Shown: positions 1-8,695 of the stretch, piece after piece
Numbering within the stretch: the first letter of the stretch is position 1
Layout: each line of letters begins with the position of its first letter
NCBI GenBank assembly: GCA_963703555.1
Contig: CAVPEV010000005.1
Location: forward strand, 1-52,683
DNA length: 52,683 nt
Direction: 5' to 3'
From: CAVPEV01 sp963703555
GTDB taxonomy: Bacteria > Actinomycetota > Actinomycetes > Actinomycetales > Cellulomonadaceae
Notes under the pieces: generated by a model
The model's input: only the letters and a program-made list of their open reading frames with translations
Database searches by the model: none
Told to the model about the DNA's origin: nothing
Made by a program: the position numbers and the translations under genes

Positions 1-2180
1 AGCGCGCCCGCCTGGTCGACGAAGGACCGCCAGCCCTCGGTGGCTTGGTCGTCGACGGGCACGGCGATGGCGTCAACCTGCTCGCTCTGGGCCAGGAGGG
101 CTGCGCACCCCTGCGCCTCGTCGCTGGTCAGTCCGACGGCGACGAGGTCGAGGCCCGCACTGGCGAGGGTGAGTCGCCCATCGGCGGTGACGTCCAGCAC
201 GATGCCGGGAGCGTGCGGTCGGGTGCCGTTGAGGACGACGCAGGTGCCCGTGTGGCCGGGGTGGTCGTGGACGAAATCGAGCAGTTCATCGAGAGCGGGG
301 TGCGCCGTCGAGGCGTCGAGCAGGATCAGTCGGGCGGGCCACGCGTCGGCCCCGGCCTGGGTGGCCCGCGCGGTGACGACGTCAACGCCGACGGCGGCCG
401 TGTTGTCGAGGGTGCGCACGGCCTCGGCCAGGGCGTCGTCGACCGGGTCGTCACCACCGTCCGCGAACCCGTCGTGCACCCGGATCCGGTCGGGGTTGAG
501 CGCCGCGAGCTCGTAACCGACGCCGATGCACTCGACCCTGGCTCCAGCCGACCACAGGTTGCACGCGACCTCGGCGACGAGGTATCGCGCGAAGTCCAGT
601 CCGTAGGTCGGGTCGCCGGTGATCGACACGTCGAGACCTTCGACGTTGAGCAGCCATACCGCCTCGTCGTCCCCGACCCCGATGGTGGCCAGCAACGGGT
701 AGGGCGCCGGCTGGTCGGTCACATCCGGTCCGACCTCGTCCAGCGGCACGGTGGCCGGGACGCGCCAGTGATACCCGTCGGAGCCGCCGAGCCACGGCGC
801 GCCCAGCATGGTCGGCGTCCCCAGGTGCAGGACGACGTGGGTTGCCGTCAGCTCGACAGCCGCCAGATCCGGCATGGTGGCGCCGTCCCGGGCGACCGAT
901 GCGGCCAACCGGCACAGGACCGAGTCCATGTGCTCGACCGTCGGTGCCGTGACCGCCCCGACGGCGCTGATCGTCTTCTCGACCGGCGCGAGGATGACGT
1001 CGGGAGCGGGAAGGGTGCGTCCCGGGCGTCGGGCACGGGACCGGGCGTGGCGGCGGCGAGCGCGCAGCAGGAACAGCGACCCCGCGAGGACCGCGCCGCC
1101 CCCCGTGAGGCCAGCGAGCAGCCACGGCGTGGCGGTGGAGGTCTCCTCGTCGTCCTGCTCTGGTGCGGCGACCTGCGCGGCGCCGGCAGGAACCGGCTCG
1201 GGTGCCGGGTACGTGCTCGTCCGCGCCTGGCTGGGCTCGGGAACGATGACCGTCTGCGTCGGCTTGGTCCCGGGCGCGGGAGCCGCTTTGACGGGCGCTG
1301 CGTCGGCCGTGGTGGCGACCGGCGCCGCAGAGCCGGGGATGGTCAGCACCTGGCCGACGTCGATCACGTCCGGGTCGGTCACCTGCCGCCCATCGGACTG
1401 GACGGTGTTCCTGCTGGCTTCGAAGATCTCCGGGTACCGCTCTGCGTCGCCGAGCTCACGAGCGGCGATGCTCGAGAGGGTGTCGCCCGGCTGGACGGTG
1501 TAGGCGCGAGTGGTAGTCACCGCCTCCGCCGGGACGGCGGCGGCGGCAGGCAGCCGCAGGACGGTGCCCGCGTAGATCAGATCCGGGTCGTCGGCCACGA
1601 CCGGGTTGAGGTCGACGAGCTCCGGCCACCGGTCGGCATCGCCTAGCTGGTCTCGGGCGATGACCGAGAGGCTGTCGCCGGGCAGGACCGTGTAGGTGGA
1701 CGGCTCGACTGGCAAGGCGTGCCCGGTGTCGGCCTCTCGCGCGCGGATCAATACGGGTTCATCGACGGCGTGGTGCGCCACGGCAGCATGAGCCGGGGCA
1801 GCCCCCACGGCGGTCATACCCACCGAGGGGACGGCCACGAACAACAGCGCCGCAGCGCTCACGAGCTGCCGTGCCGCGAGCTGCGGGGCATGCAGGCCCA
1901 CGATGCGCGGCGTGCGCACCCCACGCAAGCGAGCGACCACCTCGAGCGCGATGCTCACGGTCAGGACCACCCAAGCCAGCCATGCGACGAGGGTGACGAC
2001 CCGAAGCACGAGCGTGCCGTCGTCGGGCGACCGCAGGGCGGTCCAGACCTGCCCGAGGGTAGGCAGCCCACTCGGAATCAGGTCGGCACCCACCCGCGCG
2101 ATGGCCGCCGGCGCCGCGACCACGACGCCGATCAGCAGGACGCTGGCGGCGAGTCCGACCAGGCGAGCGCGCAGCCTCAT
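1..2180 (-). CDS. LysM-domain multi-pass membrane protein of the Tad locus (C-terminus off the left edge)
   Basis: At least 726 residues are readable without a stop before the window edge. The N-terminus has hydrophobic segments near residues 8-28, 60-82 and 105-127. Two LysM domains follow (about 162-212 and 226-282, each starting YTV-PGD-LS-IA), then a proline/alanine linker, a fourth hydrophobic segment near 350-370 and a long soluble region. LysM domains bind peptidoglycan. Proteins with this architecture at actinobacterial Tad loci often continue into a large regulator-like (BTAD/SARP-like) C-terminal part; that part would lie outside the window, so this is inference. The ATG overlaps the stop of the upstream pseudopilin by 4 bases (ATGA), which makes it the last visible gene of the operon. 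A role in anchoring or sensing at the cell wall is likely but unproven. Confidence 0.8.
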   Translation of the reverse strand, partial: MRLRARLVGLAASVLLIGVVVAAPAAIARVGADLIPSGLPTLGQVWTALRSPDDGTLVLRVVTLVAWLAWVVLTVSIALEVVARLRGVRTPRIVGLHAPQLAARQLVSAAALLFVAVPSVGMTAVGAAPAHAAVAHHAVDEPVLIRAREADTGHALPVEPSTYTVLPGDSLSVIARDQLGDADRWPELVDLNPVVADDPDLIYAGTVLRLPAAAAVPAEAVTTTRAYTVQPGDTLSSIAARELGDAERYPEIFEASRNTVQSDGRQVTDPDVIDVGQVLTIPGSAAPVATTADAAPVKAAPAPGTKPTQTVIVPEPSQARTSTYPAPEPVPAGAAQVAAPEQDDEETSTATPWLLAGLTGGGAVLAGSLFLLRARRRHARSRARRPGRTLPAPDVILAPVEKTISAVGAVTAPTVEHMDSVLCRLAASVARDGATMPDLAAVELTATHVVLHLGTPTMLGAPWLGGSDGYHWRVPATVPLDEVGPDVTDQPAPYPLLATIGVGDDEAVWLLNVEGLDVSITGDPTYGLDFARYLVAEVACNLWSAGARVECIGVGYELAALNPDRIRVHDGFADGGDDPVDDALAEAVRTLDNTAAVGVDVVTARATQAGADAWPARLILLDASTAHPALDELLDFVHDHPGHTGTCVVLNGTRPHAPGIVLDVTADGRLTLASAGLDLVAVGLTSDEAQGCAALLAQSEQVDAIAVPVDDQATEGWRSFVDQAGA

Positions 2181-2626
2181 CGGACGACTCCCTCCACAGC
2201 GCGGACGGTCTGCACCTCGGCGTGGCCGGTGACGGTCAGCTCCTGGATGCCGATGATCGACAGGAACTGGGTGCGGTAGGTCGTCGTGGTGTCCACCACG
2301 ACGCGGGTCCCGACGACGCTGGCGGTGCCGGTGACCTCGGGCGTCCCTGCGAGGTAGGTCGCGGCCGCCGCCTCCGCCCCGGCCGGGTCGACTACCGCAG
2401 CTTGGCCGAGCACAGCGGGGGCGCCCTGGAGCCGCTGACCGCCGGCGCGCGCTGCCTCGAATGCGACGACCTGGGCGTGCTGCTTCGCGAGCACCTGGCC
2501 ACCCAGGTCGACCGCGAGCCCCACCAGCAGGACCATCGTCAGCGCGGTCGTGATCATCCAGATGGTCACCGAGCCACGCTCGGCATCGTCGTGCGCGAGC
2601 CGCTGACGCAGGAGGGAGATGGGCAC
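2177..2626 (-). CDS. TadG/TadE-like pilus assembly protein
   Basis: 149 residues. After a short charged N-terminus comes the sequence ERGSVTIWMITTALTMVLLVGLA, which has the arrangement of TadE/TadG proteins: a polar stretch, a Gly, then one long hydrophobic helix (about 19-42). The remainder is a small soluble domain rich in Ala, Val and Thr. In characterised Tad systems such proteins are minor pseudopilins or pilus-anchoring proteins. It is the third such gene in a row here, 6 bases after its upstream neighbour and overlapping the LysM gene by 4 bases. Family assignment rests on topology and neighbourhood rather than on a unique motif. Confidence 0.75.
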   Translation of the reverse strand: MPISLLRQRLAHDDAERGSVTIWMITTALTMVLLVGLAVDLGGQVLAKQHAQVVAFEAARAGGQRLQGAPAVLGQAAVVDPAGAEAAAATYLAGTPEVTGTASVVGTRVVVDTTTTYRTQFLSIIGIQELTVTGHAEVQTVRAVEGVVR

Positions 2627-2632
2627 GGGGCG

Positions 2633-3088
2633 TCACCGCTCTCGGTAAGTGTCAAGGGCGGAACGGACTGTGGCGCTGACACCGACCGACCCTGGAAGCC
2701 CGGGAAGGGTGTCGGCGAGTGACAGCTGGCACGTCACCGTCGCCCCGACCGAGGCAGGAGTTCCGGCGGGGGTCGCGAAGCCCGCGACGTCGATGCTCAC
2801 CGCGCTGACAACGCAGTTCAGTCCCTGAGCACCCAGTGCGGAGGTGGCCGCTGACTGTGCCCCGGTCAGCGCCTCATCCTGGGTGCGGGCGATGGACGCC
2901 GCTCGTGCGGCCTGGGCGGCTGCGGCTTCCACCGCCTGGTGGGCGACGGCGAGCCGCCCCCCGGCAATGATGAGCCCGAGGAACAGGGCAAGCGCCGGGG
3001 CGAGGATGACGACCTCGATGACGGTCGAACCCTCGTCCGAGGGTTGGCTGCTGCGACGTCGGAGAGCGGGTGTGAGCAGCGCCATCAT
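2633..3088 (-). CDS. TadE family minor pseudopilin
   Basis: 151 residues. The motif EGSTVIEVVILAPALALFLGL (about residues 19-39) is the TadE signature: Gly, small residues, then Glu five positions into a hydrophobic helix that precedes an Ala-rich segment (AVEAAAAQAARAAS). TadE-type proteins are processed by a prepilin peptidase and help initiate or stabilise Flp pili. No prepilin peptidase gene is visible in this window. The ATG overlaps the stop of the upstream TadE-like gene (ATGA, 3085-3088), so translation is probably coupled. The family call is well supported; its exact role is inferred from the locus. Confidence 0.85.
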   Translation of the reverse strand: MMALLTPALRRRSSQPSDEGSTVIEVVILAPALALFLGLIIAGGRLAVAHQAVEAAAAQAARAASIARTQDEALTGAQSAATSALGAQGLNCVVSAVSIDVAGFATPAGTPASVGATVTCQLSLADTLPGLPGSVGVSATVRSALDTYRER

Positions 3089-3513
3089 CCGGTCACCCGC
3101 TCAACGGGTGCCGAGGCGCTCTGGACGATCTGTGGCACCCAGCCCGGGACGACGCTCATCGTCGTGCCTGTCACTACCACCGCGGCGGTTGTCGCATCTC
3201 TCGTCACCTTTACCGTGACGCCGCGCAGCACGTCCTCGCCCCCCGCCGAGGCAATGAACTGCTCCGCAGCGACGTCTCCGGCCGCGGCCGACGAGTACTG
3301 CGCCGCGGCCGTGCGCGCGCCCTCCTGCGCGGCAGCGATCGCCACCGTGCGGGCGTGGTAGATCAGCGCGGCCTGCATGCCGGTGAACATGAGCAGGAAG
3401 AGCGCCGGCATCAGCACGACGATCTGCAGGGTTGCCGTACCGCGGTCGTTCGGTGGGCGCGCCGGAGCAGCACGCGCCCGATGGCGTCCCACCTCGGCTC
3501 GACGGTGCCGCAC
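3085..3513 (-). CDS. TadE-like pseudopilin
   Basis: 142 residues from a GTG at 3513. Longer frames upstream run through the neighbouring pilin gene in another reading frame and are not credible, so I chose the first in-frame start after that gene's stop. The motif DRGTATLQIVVLMPALFLLMF (about residues 23-43) is a TadE-type polar/hydrophobic boundary. In place of the usual Glu at position five it has Gln, which is unusual: in type IV pilins this Glu helps methylation and assembly. An Ala-rich segment (AIAAAQEGARTAAA) follows, as in other TadE proteins. The gene lies 5 bases after the Flp-like pilin and overlaps the next pseudopilin. Confidence 0.75.
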   Translation of the reverse strand: MRHRRAEVGRHRARAAPARPPNDRGTATLQIVVLMPALFLLMFTGMQAALIYHARTVAIAAAQEGARTAAAQYSSAAAGDVAAEQFIASAGGEDVLRGVTVKVTRDATTAAVVVTGTTMSVVPGWVPQIVQSASAPVERVTG

Positions 3514-3518
3514 GGCAC

Positions 3519-3722
3519 TCAGCTGATCCCTGGGATCTTGCTGTTCACGAACGCCAGGATCGCGGCGTAGACAAGCCCGGCGAGGGCGAGCAGACCAACG
3601 GCCCAGAACACGATCTCGATCGTGCTGGCCCCCTCGTCGCCGCCGCGGGTCAGGGCGGTCCCGGCGCGTTCGCGCAGCGTGAACCCGAAGGTGAGCAGTG
3701 TGGCGATCAGGTGGTGCAGCAT
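3519..3722 (-). CDS. Flp-like small pilin / single-helix Tad protein
   Basis: 67 residues, preceded by a good AAGGAA ribosome binding site 7 bases from the ATG. It has a positively charged leader of about 30 residues, then GDEGASTIEIVFWAVGLLAL, the class III prepilin boundary: Gly, short polar stretch, Glu at position +5, long hydrophobic helix (about 31-58). Size and topology match Flp major pilins, the main structural subunit of the Tad fibre. It follows tadC by 36 bases, the usual position for a pilin gene in actinobacterial Tad operons. Cleavage after Gly by a TadV-type peptidase is expected, but no such peptidase gene is visible here. Confidence 0.75.
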   Translation of the reverse strand: MLHHLIATLLTFGFTLRERAGTALTRGGDEGASTIEIVFWAVGLLALAGLVYAAILAFVNSKIPGIS

Positions 3723-3758
3723 CGTGCGTTCCTTCCTCGGGGCGGGTGGTGCGGTGCG

Positions 3759-4661
3759 TCACATGCCGAACAGACGCAGCAAAGACGGGGCCATCAGCAA
3801 GGCGAGGAACACCAGGCCGAGGAACGAGCCGGGCACGTACATGCGCTCCTCGACGACGTTGGCTTCGGCGAGCTCTTCGGACAGCAGGCTGCTGCGCACC
3901 GTGGCGCTGCGGGCGCGAAGTGACCGGTAGACCTCGGAGTTCTCGTCACCGGCCAGCCGCATGATGTGGGCGACGTCGGTCAGCTCGGGTAGGCCGAGGG
4001 TGTCCGACAGCTCAGTGAGCGCGTCCCACGGGGGTTGGCCGTTGTAGCGGGCGCGGGCCAGCTCTTCGCGGATACGGCCGAACACCCACGAGTCCCCGAC
4101 CTCGGCGGCACTGGCGAGCGCGACGGTCGCCCCGGCGCCGCTGTTGCGCTCGAGGGCGCACAGCTCGATGTAGGCGCTCAGTGCCCGGGCGCACTCGGCG
4201 CGGGCCCGCTTGGCCTCTTCGGCGATGTCCCGCGAGGGGGCCATGAACATCAGCGCACCGAGCAGGACAGTGCCGCCGACCGGCACGACGGTGGGCAACC
4301 GGAGACCGATCAGGGCGAAGAATGCCGTCAGCAGGGAGGGCAGGGCGAGACCGAGCAGCCCGTAGGCGACCTTGCGGCCGTAGAACTGTGCGGGGGTGCG
4401 GCGCAGGACAGCCAGGTCCCGTGCCGGTGCGGCGCCGAGCAGCCGGCCGGGCAGGGTCCGCTGGGCCCAGATCCCCAGCCGTTCCTCCGTGTCTGGCGTC
4501 GCGGACGACGTCGCGGTGGGGGTGAGGCGCCGGGACGCCGGGGACAGGCGGGCGAGGACGTCGGCGAGGTCGGGCTGGGCCGGGACCAGCGCGTACAGGG
4601 CTCCGGCCAGACCAACGCCGACGACCACCCCGAGCACGAGCGCGAGCTGCAAGGCGGTCAT
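3759..4661 (-). CDS. tadC: TadC-like inner-membrane platform protein (type II secretion F domain)
   Basis: 300 residues from the ATG that overlaps the tadB stop (ATGA, 4658-4661). Hydrophobic segments lie near residues 5-27, 98-120 and 122-145, with another at the extreme C-terminus (FLGLVFLALLMAPSLLRLF). This is the arrangement of TadB/TadC/GspF platform proteins. The cytoplasmic part between them contains a helical T2SSF domain with the sequence ALSAYIELCALERNSGAG. With TadB it should form the membrane platform on which the TadA ATPase drives pilin polymerisation. The C-terminal half is the most diagnostic. Longer upstream frames overlap tadB and were rejected. Confidence 0.85.
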   Translation of the reverse strand: MTALQLALVLGVVVGVGLAGALYALVPAQPDLADVLARLSPASRRLTPTATSSATPDTEERLGIWAQRTLPGRLLGAAPARDLAVLRRTPAQFYGRKVAYGLLGLALPSLLTAFFALIGLRLPTVVPVGGTVLLGALMFMAPSRDIAEEAKRARAECARALSAYIELCALERNSGAGATVALASAAEVGDSWVFGRIREELARARYNGQPPWDALTELSDTLGLPELTDVAHIMRLAGDENSEVYRSLRARSATVRSSLLSEELAEANVVEERMYVPGSFLGLVFLALLMAPSLLRLFGM

Positions 4662-5527
4662 CGGGCACCCGCCCTCGCGGCCGGACCCAGGAACCTGGGC
4701 AGCGGCTTGCCCTCTGTCATCTTCCGCATCCACAGAAGGCCGGCGGCGTAGGCGGTGAGCAGCCCCGCGAGCAGCACCTGGCCCAGCGGGGTGCCGTAGG
4801 GCGCGACGTAGTCGCCGGTGAACGCGAGCCAGACCAGGACGCCGGTCGAGAACATCGTGACGAGCCGGGCGCTGCCGCGCGGCTTCGCGCGCCCCGCCTC
4901 GACCTTGCGGCGGGAGGTCACGTCCTCGCTCACCGACTCGGCTACGCCCTGGAGCGCGTTGGCCAGGCTCCGGTTGCGGCGCTGCGCGGCCAGGATGAGG
5001 TTGCCCACGATGAGGTCGCCGGTGACATCGTCGAGGTCGTCCGCGAACGCCCGCAGGGCCTGTTCGGTGTCCCACCGGGCGCGCAGCCGGGCGACCAGCG
5101 CGGTGACCTCGGGTTTGATCGCGTCGGGCGTCGAGCGCAGCGTCGCGGTCACGGCCTGTTCCAGGCCGACGCCCGAGCTGAGCACGCCCGCCAGGTTGCG
5201 GGTCCACTCCTCCATCGCCTCGAGCCGGCGGATGGTGGCCGCCGTGGGCGGAGCCGCCAGGAGGTACGGCAACCCCAGCGCCGCGGCGGGCAGGATCACG
5301 ACCGCGGCGACCCACCCAGTCAGCAGGGCGAGCAGCAGCCCTCCGCCGACCGAGACGGCCAGCGCAAGGCGGGTCGGGCCGGACGTGGCGGCCAATCGGC
5401 GCGCCAGCGCCGGAGGGCGCCGGACGACCGACTCACGCACGGGCCGGGGGTACACAGCGAGCACGGCGCCGATCAGCCCGGCGACGACGAGCGTCCCGAA
5501 CACGGCGGACCACACCGCGGCGTTCAC
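4658..5527 (-). CDS. tadB: TadB-like inner-membrane platform protein (type II secretion F domain)
   Basis: 289 residues from a GTG that overlaps the tadA stop by 4 bases. There are hydrophobic segments near residues 5-25, 53-75 and 76-95, and two more close to the C-terminus (LVTMFSTGVLVWLAF and GQVLLAGLLTAYAAGLLWM). The central cytoplasmic domain has the T2SSF-like GVLSSGVGLEQAVTATLRS and later FADDLDDVTGDLIVGNLILA, typical of TadB. It partners TadC in the Tad assembly platform. The TadA-TadB-TadC order is conserved in most Tad operons, which supports the assignment independently of sequence. Confidence 0.87.
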   Translation of the reverse strand: MNAAVWSAVFGTLVVAGLIGAVLAVYPRPVRESVVRRPPALARRLAATSGPTRLALAVSVGGGLLLALLTGWVAAVVILPAAALGLPYLLAAPPTAATIRRLEAMEEWTRNLAGVLSSGVGLEQAVTATLRSTPDAIKPEVTALVARLRARWDTEQALRAFADDLDDVTGDLIVGNLILAAQRRNRSLANALQGVAESVSEDVTSRRKVEAGRAKPRGSARLVTMFSTGVLVWLAFTGDYVAPYGTPLGQVLLAGLLTAYAAGLLWMRKMTEGKPLPRFLGPAARAGAR

Positions 5528-7125
5528 GCTCGCCGCCCCCGACCGTCCGCCTCGGCCTGGTACAGGTCGAGGTCGAGGCCGTCGACCGTCAGGTCCTTGC
5601 ACCGCTCGCTCATCAGCCCGGTCGCTCGCGCCGGCCCCATCGTCGACGGGCCGAACAGGTGCGTGAGGGCGTAGCCCATCTCGCGTTCGCCGGGTTCGAC
5701 GACGACGACCTCGCTGACCCAGCGCCGTAGCTGCTGTGAGCCGTCCGGCATCGCCACGACCCGGCGGTTGAGCTGGACGATGACGTCGAGGCACCCGGCG
5801 AGCTTCTCCAGGGCCAGGTCGCGGGTGACGTGACCGCCGGACTCCATCGCGCAGGTCACGAGCTTGCGGATCGCGGCTTCCGCGCCGGCGGCGTGCGTGG
5901 TCGACAGCGACCCGGTGCCGCTCTCCATCGCCTTGATCATCGTCCAGACCTCGCGGCCTCGGATCTCGCCGACGATCTGCCGGTCCAGGGCGAAGCGGAA
6001 GCTGTCGTTCAACGCCTCGTCCAGGTCGAACGCCCCGGCCGCGCGCCCGTCCGCGCCGATCTCGCCCATGCCCGGCCGGGCCTCCCAATCCACGACGACG
6101 TCGTGGTGCCCGGTCTCGCGCAGGAAAAGCTCGTACTCGGTCTCGAACGTGCCGAGCACCTCATCGCGCGGGATCTCGGCGCACAGCGCGCGCATGAGCG
6201 TCGTCTTGCCTGCCGACATCGGACCGGCGACGACGACGCTCCACTTCCCGCGCACCGCCGCGGCGAGGAAGTCCGCGCAGGCGGGGGTCATGCAGCCGCG
6301 GTCGACCCAGGCGGCGAGGGTGTCGACCTTGTGCCGGTGCCGGCGCACGACGACCGTCGGTGTGCTGGTCACCCACGCGGTCGCGGCGAGCCGAGCGCCC
6401 CCGTCGAGCTTCAGGTGCAGCCGCGGGGTGCTCTCGGAGAACGGGCGCGGGTTCGAATCCGAGCGGTTGGCCACGAAACGCAGGAAGTCGACCAGCTCCT
6501 CGTTGCTGTCGGCCACCGGGTCGACCTGGATGCGGGAGCCGTCAACGAGCTGGAGCAGCACCCGGTCGTGGCCGAGGATGAAGATGTTCTCGGCCCGGTC
6601 GTCGTCGATCAGCGGCTGCAGCCTCCCCAGCCGGAAGACGGCGTCGAAGATGGCCTGCGCCATCCGGGCCTGCTCGGTGCCGGTCCACGCGTCGCCCGTC
6701 CCGGACTGGACCACGTTGGCGGTGTGCTCCTTGAGTACGTCGTGGATCACCGCCCAGCCGTAGCGCTCCTGCTCGTCGCGGTCCAGGTCGACCGCGCGGC
6801 GCGGCGTGGCCGGGATGTCGGTCGTCGCGTCCGGGCGCCAGTCGCCGCCCAGGGCAGCAGTCAGGCGCCCCGCGACGACGGTGCGGAAGGCGCGCACGAG
6901 CCCCCAGTCGATCGGCGTCTCGTCCGCGGCGGTGGGTACGGTCGTCGGAGTGGGGCGCGACGCCGCGCGGCGGCTGCGCGCCTCGTCCAGCACTGCCCGC
7001 CCCGAGGTCGCGGGCCTCAGGGAGAAGTCACCGCGGATGCGTCCGGGCCGGGCGGGTGGTTCGGCGAAGAGCGGCAGCGCGGCCGGGTCGGTCGGGAGCG
7101 GTTCCGGGCTCGATGGGCTGGTCAT
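5524..7125 (-). CDS. tadA: TadA/CpaF-family pilus assembly ATPase
   Basis: 533 residues. Hexameric ATPase that powers pilin extension in Tad systems. The first ~80 residues are low-complexity and proline-rich. The N-terminal domain follows (about 110-290), with the family hallmark LQPLIDDDRAENIFI. The RecA-like domain has a Walker A GPMSAGKTT (301-309), a Walker B-like DRQIVGEIRG (381-390) and a His box STTHA (408-412). All expected nucleotide-binding residues are present. The ATG overlaps the stop of the upstream ATPase gene by 4 bases (7122-7125), and the end overlaps tadB. It is somewhat longer than average because of its N-terminal extension. The same family includes archaeal and conjugation-type VirB11 ATPases, but the neighbours fix this as Tad. 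Confidence 0.93.
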   Translation of the reverse strand: MTSPSSPEPLPTDPAALPLFAEPPARPGRIRGDFSLRPATSGRAVLDEARSRRAASRPTPTTVPTAADETPIDWGLVRAFRTVVAGRLTAALGGDWRPDATTDIPATPRRAVDLDRDEQERYGWAVIHDVLKEHTANVVQSGTGDAWTGTEQARMAQAIFDAVFRLGRLQPLIDDDRAENIFILGHDRVLLQLVDGSRIQVDPVADSNEELVDFLRFVANRSDSNPRPFSESTPRLHLKLDGGARLAATAWVTSTPTVVVRRHRHKVDTLAAWVDRGCMTPACADFLAAAVRGKWSVVVAGPMSAGKTTLMRALCAEIPRDEVLGTFETEYELFLRETGHHDVVVDWEARPGMGEIGADGRAAGAFDLDEALNDSFRFALDRQIVGEIRGREVWTMIKAMESGTGSLSTTHAAGAEAAIRKLVTCAMESGGHVTRDLALEKLAGCLDVIVQLNRRVVAMPDGSQQLRRWVSEVVVVEPGEREMGYALTHLFGPSTMGPARATGLMSERCKDLTVDGLDLDLYQAEADGRGRRA

Positions 7126-7955
7126 CGTCGTCCCCCTTGCGCGGTGTCGAGGCGGGCGTTGGCAGCGCGGATGGTGCCGGTGATCGCGCTGCCTGCAGCG
7201 AGGACGCTGCGCAGCAAAGGTGAGTCGTCCCAGCCGGGCCGGCCCGCGAGCCGTTGCAGCGACCCGGGCCGTGGTGGCGGTGCGCCGTGCGACAGGACGA
7301 CGGCGTGCGTGGGGTCCCACGCCACCGTGGCCACGACGGGCAGAGCGAGCACCTTGGCCACCTCGCGGGCGCCGAAGGGTTCCCCCTCGCCGACGAGCGT
7401 CAGGCCCAGTGAGGTCACGGCGCCGGCCCGGTCGAACCGCTCGCGCAGCGTCTCGGCCCACGACCGTGCCGCCGACAGGGCGACGAGGTCGGTCCGGACG
7501 ACCAGAAGCGCGAGGTCCGCCGCGTCGATCAACGGTTCCGGGCTACCGAACAGCCCGAGCCGACCGGCGTCGACAACGACGTCCTGCCCGGTCTCGTCCA
7601 GCGACCGCAGCGCTGCCGCGAGCGGCTCCCACAGGCCGACGAGGCTGCGCGCCTGCTCGTGCGACCGCGTGCCCGGCACGAAGCGCTTGTCCGAGCCCGG
7701 CAGGTCCAGCGTGACCTGCGCGAGGGTGTCGAGCAGGTGCCGACCGTCCTGCTGCGCCAGGGCCAGTTCGATCATCGCCTCGGGCGGCACGATCGACCCC
7801 CGCAGATACCCGGCGGCGATGGCCGAGCCGCCTGTCGGGTCCGCCTCGACGAGCAGGCACGGCCGATGCCAGGTCAGGGCGAGCCCGAGCGCGGTCGTCG
7901 TCACACCGGGCGATCCGCTCGCAGAGGTCAGGACGACGAGGCTCACCTGCCTCAC
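7122..7955 (-). CDS. CpaE/TadZ-like MinD-family protein with degenerate Walker A
   Basis: 277 residues. It has the fold pattern of the MinD/ParA family: VSLVVLTSASGSPGVTTTALGLAL at the N-terminus, LLVEADPTGGSA (the strand and Asp of the A' box) and VVVDAGRLG (Walker B-like). In tad/cpa loci such proteins (TadZ, CpaE) localise the pilus machine to the cell pole. The deviant Walker A motif normally reads KGGxGKT. Here it is SGSPGVTTT, with neither the signature lysine nor the P-loop lysine, so tight ATP binding or hydrolysis is doubtful; degenerate versions are known among CpaE/TadZ proteins. It overlaps tadA and the upstream SAF-domain gene by 4 bases each. Confidence 0.8.
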   Translation of the reverse strand: MRQVSLVVLTSASGSPGVTTTALGLALTWHRPCLLVEADPTGGSAIAAGYLRGSIVPPEAMIELALAQQDGRHLLDTLAQVTLDLPGSDKRFVPGTRSHEQARSLVGLWEPLAAALRSLDETGQDVVVDAGRLGLFGSPEPLIDAADLALLVVRTDLVALSAARSWAETLRERFDRAGAVTSLGLTLVGEGEPFGAREVAKVLALPVVATVAWDPTHAVVLSHGAPPPRPGSLQRLAGRPGWDDSPLLRSVLAAGSAITGTIRAANARLDTAQGGRR

Positions 7956-8695
7956 CGCTCCCGGGAGTCCAGAACGAGGGCGACGTTCCCCGTCGCGGCC
8001 AGCGCGGCCAGCGACGCCGCGTCCGCGGTGGGCACCTGAACCGTGACGATCGTCTGGGCGCCCCCGCCCGTCGCGTCCGTGCCGGGCTGGGTGCCGACGA
8101 CGACGGCTGCGACCGAGACGGGGGTCGCGTCGGCGCCCGCCTCGGTCGCGAGCTGGGGCGTGGCCACCACCCGGACCTCGTCGCCCGCGACGAGCGAGAC
8201 GCCGGGCATGCGTGCCTGCGCGACGCCGATCCCGACCAGCGAGTACCCGTCGGGCGGGATCGTCGTCGCGGTGACCGACTCCGTCGTGACCAGGGAGCCC
8301 GCCGCCACGTCGAGCGCTGCACGCTGGCCGACGAGACCGGACAGGTCGTCGCCGGGGACGGTGTGCAGGGACGGGTCGATCTCGATGCGCACCGCCATGA
8401 GGTCCTCGCGGGTGATGACCGAGCCGCGTTCGATCGTCGTGCGCGCCGCCACGACCTCCTGGGCCGTCGTCGTGGAGGCGAGCAGCCAGACGTTGCCCAG
8501 CGCCCCGAAAGCGACGACGAGCACCATCGCGGCGAACAGCCCCCAGCGGCGTCGAGCACGCGGCGGCGTCGGGACGGCGGTCGGCGGCAGCGCGCCGTTC
8601 CTGGGGTGGGGCTCGTCGGGCGCGGCGCGCGCCGTCCGGGCAGGTGAGGTGGTCGCGCTCGTCGTCATCGTCTGGTCCCTTCCCCCGTGGCTCAT
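7952..8695 (-). CDS. CpaB/RcpC-like SAF-domain pilus protein
   Basis: 247 residues if the ATG at 8695 is used (ATGA overlap with the gene before). A second ATG at 8668 has a purine-rich GGAAGGGA about 9 bases upstream and may be the true start, giving 238 residues. A single transmembrane helix lies near residues 51-74 and is followed by an SAF domain (ARTTIERGSVITREDL, then AALDVAAGSLVTTESV). SAF proteins such as CpaB/RcpC act in the periplasm or cell wall in Tad pilus assembly. Actinobacterial Tad loci often lack a recognisable CpaB, so its presence in the operon is informative. Confidence 0.82.
   Translation of the reverse strand: MSHGGRDQTMTTSATTSPARTARAAPDEPHPRNGALPPTAVPTPPRARRRWGLFAAMVLVVAFGALGNVWLLASTTTAQEVVAARTTIERGSVITREDLMAVRIEIDPSLHTVPGDDLSGLVGQRAALDVAAGSLVTTESVTATTIPPDGYSLVGIGVAQARMPGVSLVAGDEVRVVATPQLATEAGADATPVSVAAVVVGTQPGTDATGGGAQTIVTVQVPTADAASLAALAATGNVALVLDSRER

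Noticed and set aside
45..1646. Long plus-strand open frame over the LysM gene
   Set aside because: High-GC antisense shadow; the minus strand in this region encodes two clear LysM domains in a continuous frame.
6440..6475. GGGTTCGAATCC motif resembling a tRNA T arm
   Set aside because: It lies inside the conserved coding sequence of tadA, with no acceptor, D or anticodon arms around it.
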